A stretch of DNA of 64,000 nt, from assembly GCF_014203855.1 (NCBI RefSeq), contig NZ_JACHJV010000001.1, positions 4,216,001 to 4,280,000 on the forward strand. The letters are read 5' to 3'. The stretch is from Kitasatospora kifunensis. GTDB lineage: Bacteria > Actinomycetota > Actinomycetes > Streptomycetales > Streptomycetaceae. Under the pieces are notes generated by a model. The model had not been told where the DNA came from. It made no database searches and was given only the letters and a program-made list of their open reading frames with translations. Each line of letters starts with the position of its first letter. Within the stretch, counting starts at the first letter, position 1. The translations under genes and the position numbers were made by a program. Below are positions 48,869 through 57,189 of the stretch, one piece after another.

Positions 48869-49801
48869 CTACTCCTCCCAGGAGTTGCCGGAGCGCAGCC
48901 TGGTGAGGATGCGGGACAGCAGGCGTGAGACGTGCATCTGGGACATGCCCAGTTCGGTGGAGATCTGGGACTGCGTCAGGTTGGCGAAGAACCGCAGTAT
49001 GACGATCCGGCGCTCCCGCTCGGGCAACTGCACCAGCAGGTGGCGCACCATGTCGCGGTGCTCGACGTCGGTCAGCGCGGAGTCCTCGTAGCCGAGCCGG
49101 TCCAGCAGTGCCAGGCCGCCCTCGTGCTCCTGGGCCGCCTCCAGCGAGGCGGCGTTGTAGGCCCGCCCGGCGTCCAGGCAGGCCCGCACGTCCTCCTCGG
49201 GGATGCGCAGGTTGGCGGCGATCTCCGGGATCTTCGGGGTACGGCCGTGAGTGACCGTCAGCTCCTCCATGGCGCCGCTGACCTGGACCCAGAGCTCCTG
49301 GAGCCGGCGCGGCACGTGCATGGTGCGCACGTTGTCGCGGAAGTAGCGCTTGATCTCCCCGAGGATGGTCGGCAGCGCGTAGGTGGGGAACTGCACACCG
49401 CGGCCGGGGTCGAACCGGTCGATGGCGTTGATCAGGCCGATGGTGCCGACCTGGACCACGTCCTCCATCGGCTCGTTGCGGCTGCGGAAGCGGGTGGCGG
49501 CGTAGCGCACCAGCGGGATGTTGACCTCGATCAGCGCGGCCCGCACCTGCTCGCGTTCGGGTGCGTGGGCGGGCAGCTCGGCCAGCCGCTCGAAGAGGAC
49601 CCGGGTCAGGGTGCGCACGTCGATCGGTCCGGTGGTGCTGAACGGCTCCGGCGGCTCCGGCGGCTCGCCGGGCGGGTCGGGCTCCGGTTCGGTCGGTGCG
49701 TCGCTCGGCGGGGTGCGCTCCTGGGCGGGCGGGCTGCCGGGGCGTGACTCGGCGCTGAGCCCGCCCGTGCCGGTGTCCGGCGTGTCGTCCTGGATCCGCA
49801 C
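48869..49801 (-). CDS. Second SigB/SigF-family RNA polymerase sigma factor
   Basis: A 310-residue paralogue of the previous gene. The N-terminal ~55 residues are acidic and proline-rich (PEPDPPGEPPEPPEP). Region 2 (EPMEDVVQVGTIGLINAIDRFDPGRGVQF in parts EDVVQVGTIGLINAIDRF) and region 4 (LPERERRIVILRFFANLTQ, LGMSQMHVSRLL) are complete, and YFRDNVRTMHVPRRLQELW marks the SigF/SigN subgroup. GTG 49801 has GGGAGGG about ten bases upstream. The two sigma genes have separate promoters because of the 181-base gap and the dyads in between. Confidence 0.95.
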   Translation of the reverse strand: MRIQDDTPDTGTGGLSAESRPGSPPAQERTPPSDAPTEPEPDPPGEPPEPPEPFSTTGPIDVRTLTRVLFERLAELPAHAPEREQVRAALIEVNIPLVRYAATRFRSRNEPMEDVVQVGTIGLINAIDRFDPGRGVQFPTYALPTILGEIKRYFRDNVRTMHVPRRLQELWVQVSGAMEELTVTHGRTPKIPEIAANLRIPEEDVRACLDAGRAYNAASLEAAQEHEGGLALLDRLGYEDSALTDVEHRDMVRHLLVQLPERERRIVILRFFANLTQSQISTELGMSQMHVSRLLSRILTRLRSGNSWEE

Positions 49802-49909
49802 GGACGCGTCACCCTCCCTTATTCACCACCTCGTCCTGCCCGGCAAAATCGGTCATAGCATCACAAGACGGACGCCATTCGTTCAAGTACCCCCCTGAAG
49901 GCGTGTTGG

Positions 49910-49922
49910 TGACCCGGGGTCA
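49910..49922. promoter_or_regulatory. TGACCC-G-GGGTCA palindrome upstream of the second sigma gene
   Basis: A perfect 13-bp palindrome about 110 bases before GTG 49801, in the gap behind the Dabb gene. It is a possible operator; nothing identifies the binding protein. Confidence 0.35.
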
Positions 49923-49931
49923 GTGACGACG

Positions 49932-49985
49932 CGGCCCCCCGTGTCGCGAGGGGCTCGGTGGGAGCCGTCGCGGCGCGGGGGGCCG
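49932..49985 (-). terminator. Hairpin behind the Dabb gene
   Basis: CGGCCCCCCG (49932-49941) pairs with CGGGGGGCCG (49976-49985). The 34-base interior has its own small stem (GGCTC/GAGCC). It begins 39 bases beyond the stop of the minus-strand Dabb gene. Confidence 0.65.
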
Positions 49986-50024
49986 TTGGTTCGTGCGGGT
50001 GCGATCTAATTCGCGCCGGGGTGC

Positions 50025-50318
50025 TCAGACCTCGAAGTCGGCGACCACCAGGGTGGCGATCGCGCGCCACAGCTGGGCGGCCGCGACATGCTCCGGATGG
50101 GTGGCGTAGGCCTGCAGCGCGGCCTGGTCGGCGACCAGGCTGTTGATCGCGTAGTCGTAGGCGACGTCGCGCGGGCTGACGTTCCACCCGTGCTGCCACT
50201 CGAGCAGCTCGGGGATCTGCTGGTCGAGCCCCTCGAAGCCCTTGGCTGCGGCGAGCGCGCGCTCGTCGTCCTTGGTGATGCCTTCGTTGAGCTTGAACAG
50301 GACCAGGTGGCGGATCAC
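50025..50318 (-). CDS. Dabb-family stress-responsive alpha/beta-barrel protein
   Basis: 97 residues, the usual size of single-domain dimeric Dabb proteins. MIRHLVLFKLNEGIT at the start and the HGWNVSPRDVAYDYAI core, followed by LQAYATHPEH, are the family hallmarks. The fold is a dimeric ferredoxin-like barrel; most bacterial members have no proven reaction. The start is GTG 50318 with GGAG seven bases upstream. It lies between the sigma gene and a 54-residue membrane protein gene, all on the minus strand. Confidence 0.93.
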   Translation of the reverse strand: MIRHLVLFKLNEGITKDDERALAAAKGFEGLDQQIPELLEWQHGWNVSPRDVAYDYAINSLVADQAALQAYATHPEHVAAAQLWRAIATLVVADFEV

Positions 50319-50433
50319 AGGGCACTCCTAGCGGGACCGGGGGTGGACCCCGCCACGGTAACCCGTTCGGTCGAGACCCAGGGCGCCGTGGCGGCAGCGC
50401 CGCACGCGGGAAGGCCGGGGCAGCTGTACGGCG

Positions 50434-50598
50434 CTACTTGATCAGGCCGGTCATGAAGTCCCCGATCGACTTGGCGGCGTTCGAGATCCCGACGAACCCC
50501 GACTGGACCAGCTCGGCCGCGCGGGCGGGCGAGTGGATGATCGTGTACCCCACGAAAATCAGCAGCAGATACATGCCGATCTTCCTTGCCTGTGCCAT
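50434..50598 (-). CDS. 54-residue small membrane protein
   Basis: The minus-strand frame ATG 50598 to TAG 50434 encodes MAQARKIGMYLLLIFVGY and continues with TIIHSPARAAELVQSGF, then a C-terminal amphipathic part with AAKSIGDFMTGLIK. One short hydrophobic helix lies at residues ~8-20. GGAGG is upstream at a long spacing (about 12 bases). I recall similar very short proteins in other streptomycetes but know no function. The codon pattern is GC-rich at third positions, as expected for a real gene. Confidence 0.7.
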   Translation of the reverse strand: MAQARKIGMYLLLIFVGYTIIHSPARAAELVQSGFVGISNAAKSIGDFMTGLIK

Positions 50599-50999
50599 CG
50601 GAACCGCCCACCTCCGCCGTCTGCTCCAGCCCCGCGCCCCGGCCGTCCCCCGGCGTGGCGTCAGGTCCCCGACCTGACGCGGGGTCCGATACGCAGCTTA
50701 TCCACCGGATGGCGCAACAGGTGAGCAACGCGTTCACTCGGCGGGACGAAGGTCCCGCCCGCTGGGGCCCTTGTGCGGATGCCCCGAGCCCGGGCGGGCG
50801 GCAGGATGGATGCTGTACCGACGAATCTGGCAGGAGTCCTTGGTACGTGGGTCCGGAGTTCCCCGCTGTGGGACCGGGCGCCGCGGTTTCCCCCCCCACG
50901 CGGCGCCGGTTGTGGGACCTCCGCCGGGGGAGCGGCCCGTCCCCCCGGGGCCGCTCCCCCCACCGTCTTCTCGGCCCGGCCCTCTGCTCGGCCGACTTC
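50599..50999. other. 400-bp gap between the core region and the biosynthetic locus
   Basis: No supported gene. It contains a strong terminator at 50926-50960 and an imperfect hairpin at about 50873-50909 (GCGCCGCG against CGCGGCGC). The stretch is a natural boundary between conserved genes on the left and the biosynthetic locus on the right. Confidence 0.5.
50926..50960 (-). terminator. Terminator of the left biosynthetic arm
   Basis: GGGGGAGCGGCCC (50926-50938) and GGGCCGCTCCCCC (50948-50960) form a perfect 13-bp stem 40 bases beyond the last minus-strand stop codon (51000). Confidence 0.82.
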
Positions 51000-51425
51000 T
51001 CAGACCTGCTGGGTGAAGCGCACCTCGGCCTCCGGGGCCAGCCCCAGCTCCTCGCCGGTCACCGGCTCACCTGTGCTGATCAGGATGTTGTAGTGGTTGG
51101 GGAAGTGGCAGGCGTCGAAGCCGAGCACCGTGCCGACCGGGCGGCCCCCGATCCACACCGTGTCGCCGCGGTCGATCACCCCCGCGCGCGAGATCTCGGT
51201 GAAGCCCAGGAACCCCACCCGGTCCACCCTGGTGCCGGGCGTGCCGTCGGCCACGTCGGTGCTGACCAGCTCATGCAGCTCGCCGGCCCGCACGCAGCGG
51301 CTCGCGTACGGCTCCACCGTCATGCCGCGGTCCTCGCGGCGGTGGATCAGTACCTTGACCAGCTCACCGGCGACCGCGCGCTTGGCGCCGTCCTCCTGGA
51401 CCGGGGTCAGCCGCACGGGGGTCAT
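51000..51425 (-). CDS. Small protein of unknown function at the end of the left biosynthetic arm
   Basis: 141 residues, soluble, no signal peptide. Segments such as GELVKVLIHRREDRGMTVEPYASRC, quoted as VKVLIHRREDRGM, VGFLGFTEISRAGVIDRGD and GTVLGFDACHFPNHYNILIS suggest a compact beta-rich protein with a metal- or ligand-binding DACHFPNHYN loop. It resembles streptomycete proteins annotated DUF6917, but I am not certain of that number. The ATG at 51425 overlaps the preceding stop (ATGA), so it is co-translated with the oxidoreductase and likely belongs to the pathway. Catalytic role unknown. Confidence 0.82.
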   Translation of the reverse strand: MTPVRLTPVQEDGAKRAVAGELVKVLIHRREDRGMTVEPYASRCVRAGELHELVSTDVADGTPGTRVDRVGFLGFTEISRAGVIDRGDTVWIGGRPVGTVLGFDACHFPNHYNILISTGEPVTGEELGLAPEAEVRFTQQV

Positions 51426-52390
51426 CGCGCCTCCTGGACGGCTGGGCGGAACACGTGGGTGGCGGTGTCGCGGTCCAGCCGGTAGGCCGCCGCGACCAGC
51501 TCGAGGGCGGGCAGGCCGCCGTCCCGGTGGCTGCCGGGGCGCTGCAGGGTGGCGCCGAAGGCGGTCAGGATGCCCTGGTACTCGTGCCAGAGCGAGGCCT
51601 TGAAGCCGCAGTGGCCGGCCAGCAGATCGGCCCGCAGCACCCGGCCGTCGGCCAGCGTGACCTGTACGTCCTTCAGCTCGCCCGGGTAGGACCAGTCCAG
51701 CTCCACCTTGGCCCGGCGCGGCGTGGGGCCGTCGGTGATCAGGTCGATCACCGCCTGCCGGTCCAGTCCCGCGCCGTCGCGCTCGATCGCGGCCCGCACC
51801 ACGCTCAGCCCGGTCTCCCGGAAGAGCAGCCGGACCAGGTCGAAGGCGTTCGGGCCGTTGTCGGCCACGCAGCCGCCGCCGCACCGGGCCGGGTCCAGGT
51901 ACCAGCGGTCCTGGCCGACGTGCTCCTCGATCTTCTCGAGGTAGCGGACCCTGACGCTGCTGATCGGCGCATCCGCGCAGGCCGCGGCCAGCTCCAGCAT
52001 CGCGTTGTTGTAGCGGCGGTGGAAGGCGGTGAAGAGCGGCACCGAGCGCTCGGCGGCCATCGCGGTCAGCGCCCGGGCTTCGGAGAGCTCGATGGCCAGC
52101 GGCTTCTCCACGCAGATCGGCAGCCCTGCGGCCAGCAGGTCGCGGCAGAGCGCGGCGTGCGCGTCGTTGGGGACGGTGACGATCACCCCGGCCAGCTCCC
52201 GGTGGGCGGCGAGCAGCTCCCGGTGGTCGAGGTAGGCGGGGACGCTGGCCGCGCGGGGCCCGGCCAGCGCGGCCTCGTCCAGATCGCAGACGGCGGCCAG
52301 GGTGAAGGCGGGGTCGGCCTCGATGGCGGCCAGGTAGAACTTGGCGATCACGCCAAGGCCGATCACGGCCAACGGGCGGGGGCCGGTCAT
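51422..52390 (-). CDS. Gfo/Idh/MocA-family oxidoreductase (first)
   Basis: A 322-residue NAD(P)-dependent sugar or cyclitol dehydrogenase. The Rossmann start LAVIGLGVIAKFYLAAI, the EKP motif CVEKPLAIEL (~95) and the catalytic-region NGPNAFDLVRLLF are typical. The GGGCVADNGPNAFD segment takes the place of the usual GGGxLxDxGxH. ATG 52390 and the stop both overlap neighbours by four bases, so it sits inside a tightly coupled set. With the second Gfo/Idh gene, the isomerase and the aminotransferases it fits oxidation of a sugar or inositol hydroxyl before transamination. Confidence 0.92.
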   Translation of the reverse strand: MTGPRPLAVIGLGVIAKFYLAAIEADPAFTLAAVCDLDEAALAGPRAASVPAYLDHRELLAAHRELAGVIVTVPNDAHAALCRDLLAAGLPICVEKPLAIELSEARALTAMAAERSVPLFTAFHRRYNNAMLELAAACADAPISSVRVRYLEKIEEHVGQDRWYLDPARCGGGCVADNGPNAFDLVRLLFRETGLSVVRAAIERDGAGLDRQAVIDLITDGPTPRRAKVELDWSYPGELKDVQVTLADGRVLRADLLAGHCGFKASLWHEYQGILTAFGATLQRPGSHRDGGLPALELVAAAYRLDRDTATHVFRPAVQEAR

Positions 52391-53577
52391 GGGGTGCCTC
52401 CGATCGGCTTGGGGGCGGTCAGACCGGTGGCTCGGGCCAGGTCGGTCAGTTCGGCGAACCGGGCGGGTGAGATCCGTACGCCCTCGCGCAGTTGACGTGC
52501 CGCCAGCTCGCCCTCGGGAAAACCCGGGTAGCTCACCGGGTGCGCGGGGTCCAGCGGGGGGCAGTCCAGCAGGGTGCCGAAGAGCGAGGCCGCCTGCCCG
52601 GTGAAGTCCGCGCCGTCACGCAGCGCGCCGGGGTCGATGGCCAGCGCCAGGTAGCCGATGTCGTCGTCGCGGCCGCCCGGCGCGCCGTCGCCGGCCAGTG
52701 CGGCGGGCTCGGGGCCCAGGCCCGCACCGGCCAGCAGCGCGCCGAGCACCTCGACCACCAGGCCGAGCCCGTACCCCTTGAACGCGCCGGTCTCCGGGCG
52801 GCTGCCGAGCCACAGCAGGTGCGCCTCGCCCCGGTCGAAGGCGCCGGGGTCGGTCACCGGGGCGCCGTCCTGGTCGGCCAGCCAGCCGGGCGGGACCTGC
52901 TGTCCGGCCCGGGCGGCGGCGCGCACCCGCCCGGTGGGCACCGCCGTGGTGCTCATGTCCAGGACGAACGGGTGGTGCCCACCGGCCGGTGCGGCCACCG
53001 AGAGCGGGTTGGTGCCGAGCATCGCCAGGCGCCCGCCCGGCGGCCGGGCGATGCGCTGGCGGCCGCAGTTGGCGGCCAGCAACCCCACCAGGCCCCGGCG
53101 CGCGGCCCGCCCGGTGTGGAAGCCGGCGCAGCCCAGGTGGGTGGCGCCACGCACCGAGACCAGCCCGATGCCGTGGCTCGCGGCCCGTTCGATCGCCAGG
53201 TCCATCGCGGCGGTCGCCGACCAGAGGCCGAGCGCGCGCCGGTCGTCCAGCAGGACCGCGGCGCCCCGGTCGGCCAGCGGCTCGGGCTCGGCCACGGGGT
53301 CGGCCCGGCCCTCGTCCAGCAGCGGGAGGTAGAGCCGGGTGAGGTTGACCAGGCCGTGCGAGGTCAGCCCGGTCAGGTCGCCGTAGCAGAGCGCCTCGGC
53401 GGCGGTGGTGGCCCGGGCGGCGGGCAGGCCGCGGCCCGCGAAGACCTCGGCGGTGAAGCGCAGCAGCTCGGGATAGCGGACCAGGACGCCTGGCGGTGCG
53501 GCGCGCGGCGCGGCGATCCGGGCACCGTCGCCTTCCAACAGCATGGGGGGTGTGGCCAGTGGGGGCGTCAGCGGCAT
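52387..53577 (-). CDS. LDH2/MDH2-type (malate/L-lactate dehydrogenase family) oxidoreductase
   Basis: A 396-residue NAD(P)-dependent reductase unrelated to Rossmann lactate dehydrogenases. Family marks are SHGLVNLTRLYLPLL (catalytic His region, ~75), SVRGATHLGCAGFH (~150), AMLGTNPLSVAAPAGG and the C-terminal KGYGLGLVVEVLGALLAG. Members reduce 2-keto acids or cyclic imines, for example piperideine-2-carboxylate. The N-terminal ~30 residues are an atypical Pro/Ala extension. ATG 53577 lies 10 bases inside the end of the M20 gene. A role in reducing a keto or imino intermediate is plausible. Confidence 0.9.
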   Translation of the reverse strand: MPLTPPLATPPMLLEGDGARIAAPRAAPPGVLVRYPELLRFTAEVFAGRGLPAARATTAAEALCYGDLTGLTSHGLVNLTRLYLPLLDEGRADPVAEPEPLADRGAAVLLDDRRALGLWSATAAMDLAIERAASHGIGLVSVRGATHLGCAGFHTGRAARRGLVGLLAANCGRQRIARPPGGRLAMLGTNPLSVAAPAGGHHPFVLDMSTTAVPTGRVRAAARAGQQVPPGWLADQDGAPVTDPGAFDRGEAHLLWLGSRPETGAFKGYGLGLVVEVLGALLAGAGLGPEPAALAGDGAPGGRDDDIGYLALAIDPGALRDGADFTGQAASLFGTLLDCPPLDPAHPVSYPGFPEGELAARQLREGVRISPARFAELTDLARATGLTAPKPIGGTP

Positions 53578-54944
53578 ACGGGGTGGGCCTCCTGGGTGGG
53601 GTGGGGCAGCCGGGGTGCGGCGGGTTCGGCGGCTTCGGTGGCTTCGGTGGCTTCGGAACGGGCGTCGGCGCCGGCGTTGTCGAAGGCGAGCAGCAGGTCG
53701 GCGACCGAGTGGGCGAAGGCGGACAGTTCGGCGAGGCGGACGAACTCGCCGACCGCGTGCGCGTTGTTCTCCTCCAGTGAGCCCGGACCCAGCACCACGG
53801 TGGCGGTGCCCGGGCGGTCGGCCAGCCAGATCGCGTCGCAGGTGAAGCCGGGCTCCGTAGCGGGCCAGGGCGCGATCTTGGCGGCGGTGAGCAGCCGGGG
53901 CAGCCACGGGTCGACGGTGCCCTGGTCGGTGAGGGCCGGCAGGCCGCGCTTGAGCCAACGCAGCGTGGTGATCGAGGCCGCGTCCACGGCGGTGCGGGCC
54001 AGCAGCGGGTTGGCGGCGAACTTCTCGGCGAAGGCGTGCAGGCCGGCCGCCAGGCCCTCGGCCACCGCCCGCTCCAGCCGCTCGGCGGTGGCCGGGTCGG
54101 GGTAGGCGAGGTTGAGCAGCAGCTCGCCCTGGCCGTAGACCCGGTTGTGCAGGTGGCCGGTGTGCAGGCCGGCCACGCAGAGCCGGCCGGCGCCCGGGGT
54201 GATCGAGGCGGCCAGGTGCTGGGCGAGGAAGCCGAGCAGCACGGTGGCGTTGTGCCCGGCCGCCGGGCGGTCGTCGACCGCGTCCTGCCCGGCCACCTCG
54301 ATCCGGGCGGTCATCGCGGCGGTGCAGCGGGTGAGCGCCCGGTTGCCGGTCGGCTCGCAGAAGACGTTGAGTCGGCCGTAGTGTCCGGCCGCCACCAGCG
54401 GGCGGGTGCCCAGGGTGCCGAGCGCGCCGCCCTCCTCGCCGGCCACCGCCTGCACCAGGACGGTGGTGCGGGTGCCCAGTTGGGGGCGTCGGGCGAGCGC
54501 GGCGCGCAGGCCGGCGAGCAGCGCGACCGCCGGACCCTTGGCGTCGACCGCGCCGCGCCCGTAGTAGGTGTCGCCGCTGCGGTGCACCGGCTGCTGCCCG
54601 GCGACGGTGTCCAGGTGGACGTTGAACATCACCGTCCGCTCGCGCTCGGCCGGGCCCGGGGCTGGTTCCAGGGGCCCCAGGCGCAGCACCAGGCTCGGCT
54701 GCTCGCTCAGGAAGGCCGGGTCGGCGGCGCGGGTGCGGACGGTCAGTGGGACGTCGGGCAGTTCGGCCCAGGCGGGCGCGGGGGCGGCGTGGTGCAGCAC
54801 CTCGAAGCCCAGCTCGGCGGCGGCCGTGGCGTAGGCCCGCTGGGCGGCCCACAGGTGCAGGGGCTGCCCCGGGGCCTCCAACGGCCCGGCGGTGGGCAGT
54901 TCGAGCAGTTCGAGCAGCAGCCGGTGGTCGGTCTCGGTCAGCAC
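53568..54944 (-). CDS. M20-family metallopeptidase/deacylase
   Basis: A 458-residue ArgE/DapE/CPG2-type zinc hydrolase. VMFNVHLDTVAG (~102) and GRGAVDAKGPAVALLAG (~125) give the first metal ligands, AGEEGGALGTLG (~162) the catalytic Glu pair, and CEPTGNRA the next ligand. A typical lid domain follows. The C-terminal ~35 residues are an Ala/Glu/Thr repeat tail (SEATEATEAAEPAAP). In biosynthetic loci such enzymes often remove an acyl or aminoacyl protecting group. GTG 54944 has GGAG eight bases upstream and overlaps the isomerase gene by seven bases. Confidence 0.92.
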   Translation of the reverse strand: MLTETDHRLLLELLELPTAGPLEAPGQPLHLWAAQRAYATAAAELGFEVLHHAAPAPAWAELPDVPLTVRTRAADPAFLSEQPSLVLRLGPLEPAPGPAERERTVMFNVHLDTVAGQQPVHRSGDTYYGRGAVDAKGPAVALLAGLRAALARRPQLGTRTTVLVQAVAGEEGGALGTLGTRPLVAAGHYGRLNVFCEPTGNRALTRCTAAMTARIEVAGQDAVDDRPAAGHNATVLLGFLAQHLAASITPGAGRLCVAGLHTGHLHNRVYGQGELLLNLAYPDPATAERLERAVAEGLAAGLHAFAEKFAANPLLARTAVDAASITTLRWLKRGLPALTDQGTVDPWLPRLLTAAKIAPWPATEPGFTCDAIWLADRPGTATVVLGPGSLEENNAHAVGEFVRLAELSAFAHSVADLLLAFDNAGADARSEATEATEAAEPAAPRLPHPTQEAHPVCR

Positions 54945-55912
54945 GGGGAGAGCTCCAGGCCCGCCGCCGTGCACCGCCAGTCGGCTGTGCCGTCGGCGAC
55001 CAGCTGTTCGGTCAGGGTGCGCAGCGCCTGCCCGGCGGCGGCGAAGGCGGCGCGGCACTCGGTGGGCTCGGCCCGGTACTGCTCGTGCGGCCGGACGGCC
55101 AGGTGCGGTTCGATCGAGAAGTGGCCCGCGTAGCCGGTGTCGAGCAGCAGCCGCAGGCACTGTGCGACCTGCGCCTGGCCCGCGCCGGGCAGCGTGTAGG
55201 TGGGCTGCTGCGGGCCGCCGACGGCGTCCTTGATCTGCACGTGCTTCACATAGGGGGCCAGTGTGCGCAGTTGGTCCAGCGCTCGGTAGCCGTAGGCCGC
55301 GCCGTTTCCGGTGTCGAAGAGCAGGCCGAAGGACTCCGCGCCGGCCGCGTCCAGCAGCCGCAGCGCCCGTCCGGCGTCGGCGCCCGCCCAACCGGCGCAG
55401 TTCTCGTGCAGCAGGATCAGGCCCCGGTCGGCCGCGTGCTTGGCCAGCACCCGGACGCGGCGCAGCACTTCGCGCTCCCAGTCGATGTCGCTCAGGCCGT
55501 CGTTGGGGTAGGACATGATCCGCAGGTAGCGGGTACCGAGCACCGCGCAGCGCTCGGCCAGCACCGCGAGTTCGGCCAGCTCCTGGTCCAGGTCGCAGCT
55601 GATCGGGCGGGACCAGGAGCCGATCCGGGAGGCGATCACCGGGACGGTCAGGTCCGCTTCGGCGATCCGGGCGGCGGTGCGGGCGAAGGCGGGGCCGTTC
55701 AGCAGATCGATCGGCTGGCCGTCGACGGTGCGCAGTTCGACGGCGCGCCAACCCAGTTCGCGGGTGGCGGCCAGCTGGCCGGCCAGGTCGACGGCGGCCT
55801 CGTCGGTGATCCCGCAGTAGTCGATCCGGCGGGTGAGGGCGGGGGGTGCGTGGCTGGTGGCGCAGAGCCCGGCGGGTTCCCGGGAGAGCTCACGGGACAG
55901 TTCAGTGGACAA
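54938..55912 (-). CDS. Sugar phosphate isomerase/epimerase (xylose-isomerase-like TIM barrel)
   Basis: A 324-residue AP-endonuclease-2-fold protein. RRIDYCGITDEAAVDLAGQL, LGWRAVELRTVDG, LILLHENCAGW (metal-binding Glu), GLLFDTGNG (Asp), YVKHVQIKD (His) and HFSIEPHL (Glu) give the complete metal site. The family contains IolE/IolI-like inosose enzymes and hexulose epimerases. The start appears to be TTG 55912, eight bases after GGGAG; it overlaps the preceding gene by 11 bases. In context it would isomerise or epimerise the keto sugar or cyclitol made by the adjacent Gfo/Idh enzymes. Confidence 0.9.
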   Translation of the reverse strand: MSTELSRELSREPAGLCATSHAPPALTRRIDYCGITDEAAVDLAGQLAATRELGWRAVELRTVDGQPIDLLNGPAFARTAARIAEADLTVPVIASRIGSWSRPISCDLDQELAELAVLAERCAVLGTRYLRIMSYPNDGLSDIDWEREVLRRVRVLAKHAADRGLILLHENCAGWAGADAGRALRLLDAAGAESFGLLFDTGNGAAYGYRALDQLRTLAPYVKHVQIKDAVGGPQQPTYTLPGAGQAQVAQCLRLLLDTGYAGHFSIEPHLAVRPHEQYRAEPTECRAAFAAAGQALRTLTEQLVADGTADWRCTAAGLELSPC

Positions 55913-56939
55913 AGGACAACTCCCGTTCGGTCGACGTCGATTGGGTCAGCAGTAGGTCGGCGCCGCTGATCCGCTTGGCCTCGCTCAGCAGGCGCACCGC
56001 CTTCACGTGCCCGTCGAACTCGGCCTCGGGCGGCAGTGAGCCGAGCAGGAAGCGGCGGTAGGCACGGGCCAGGTAGCTGCTGAGCGCGTCGTCGGCGAAC
56101 ACCTCCCGGCTGCACATCCGCCGCCCGGACAGGCGCAGTTGGGCGTACTCGTCGTCGGCGCTGCCGGGGAAGTGGCCGATCGCGGTGCCGTGCGCGAAGC
56201 GCAGCGTGATCCGGCGCTCGCGGACCGGGGAGGTGAGGTCGGAGACGATCTCGGTGTGCACCCCGCTGTGGTGCGCCAGTTCGAGTCGGGCGCCACCGAG
56301 CAGTGGGCGGATCTGGTCGCCGACCCGCAGGTCGTGCCAGTGGGCCGTGGTGACCTCGCCGTCGCCGGCCAGCAGCAGGGCGACGCCGAGCGCGTGCGGG
56401 ATCTCGATGTCGAAGGCGGTGGGGTGGCCGTGGGTGACCAGTGAGCGGCGGAAGCGGGGCTTGTGCTGGCGCACCGAGATCCGTTTCAGCGCTCCGAACT
56501 CGCCGCTGTGGACCAGTTGTTCCAGCCGGTCGGTGAGCGTGCTGGCGAGCCAGGGGGCGACCACCGAGACCTGTAGGCGCCGCTCGTGCACCAGTTCGGC
56601 CAGCTTGGCCAGGTCGGCGGGCTCGGCGGCGAGCGGCTTCTCGATGATCAACCGGCGAAAGCCCAGTTCGGCCAGTTCGGTGACCAGTTCGGCGCGGTGC
56701 TGCGGCGGGGTGCAGATGTGCACCACGGTGCGCGCCGGATCCAGCAGTCGGCGGGCGGCTTCGAGCGAGGCGGCAAGCGTGACTTCGGCCGGGTCAGGTG
56801 AGGTGCTGAGCCCGGGGTCCACGGCGAGCAGTGGCAGTGGGGCGAAGGGATGGTCCGGTTCGCGCCTCAGCCGGCGCAGTACGGGCAGGTGCAGCCCGGC
56901 GCCGGCGCGGCCGAGGCCGACGATGAGCGTGCGGAGCAT
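55902..56939 (-). CDS. Gfo/Idh/MocA-family oxidoreductase (second)
   Basis: A 345-residue dehydrogenase, first gene of the left arm. LRTLIVGLGRAGAGLHLPVL binds the dinucleotide, and IIEKPLAAEPADL carries the EKP motif (~103). The expected central GG-D-H catalytic segment is replaced by HGHPTAFDIEIPHALGVALLL, where DIEIPHA gives the probable Asp/His pair. It is only distantly similar to the first Gfo/Idh protein (51422-52390), so the two likely act on different intermediates. AAGGAGG precedes ATG 56939. Confidence 0.9.
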   Translation of the reverse strand: MLRTLIVGLGRAGAGLHLPVLRRLRREPDHPFAPLPLLAVDPGLSTSPDPAEVTLAASLEAARRLLDPARTVVHICTPPQHRAELVTELAELGFRRLIIEKPLAAEPADLAKLAELVHERRLQVSVVAPWLASTLTDRLEQLVHSGEFGALKRISVRQHKPRFRRSLVTHGHPTAFDIEIPHALGVALLLAGDGEVTTAHWHDLRVGDQIRPLLGGARLELAHHSGVHTEIVSDLTSPVRERRITLRFAHGTAIGHFPGSADDEYAQLRLSGRRMCSREVFADDALSSYLARAYRRFLLGSLPPEAEFDGHVKAVRLLSEAKRISGADLLLTQSTSTERELSFVH

Positions 56940-57099
56940 CGCGCGGTGTCCTCCTTGCGCGCGGCCAGCGGGCCGGCGGGTCCAGGTGATCGGGCGGCAC
57001 CCTGGCGGCCGAGGTCCGGTGTTCGGCTCGCCAGCGATCCGGCGTCAGAGTGCCGATCAAGCTGACGGAAAGTCAATTCGCTTTGGGCTCTTCCTTCAC

Positions 57100-57131
57100 T
57101 AAAGAGTGGTTTACGCGTAATCAGCACTCTT
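57100..57131. promoter_or_regulatory. AAAGAGTG...CACTCTTT inverted repeat in the divergent control region
   Basis: AAAGAGTG (57100-57107) and CACTCTTT (57124-57131) are perfect eight-base inverted repeats 16 bases apart. They lie in an A/T-rich patch of the 250-base gap between the two biosynthetic arms. TTGACG occurs twice just to the right (57131-57136 and 57153-57158). This is the best candidate for a shared operator. Confidence 0.5.
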
Positions 57132-57189
57132 TTGACGGTATGTCGCTGGTCAGTTGACGTAGCCTCGGTCCCTCGATCGAGCCCGCACC

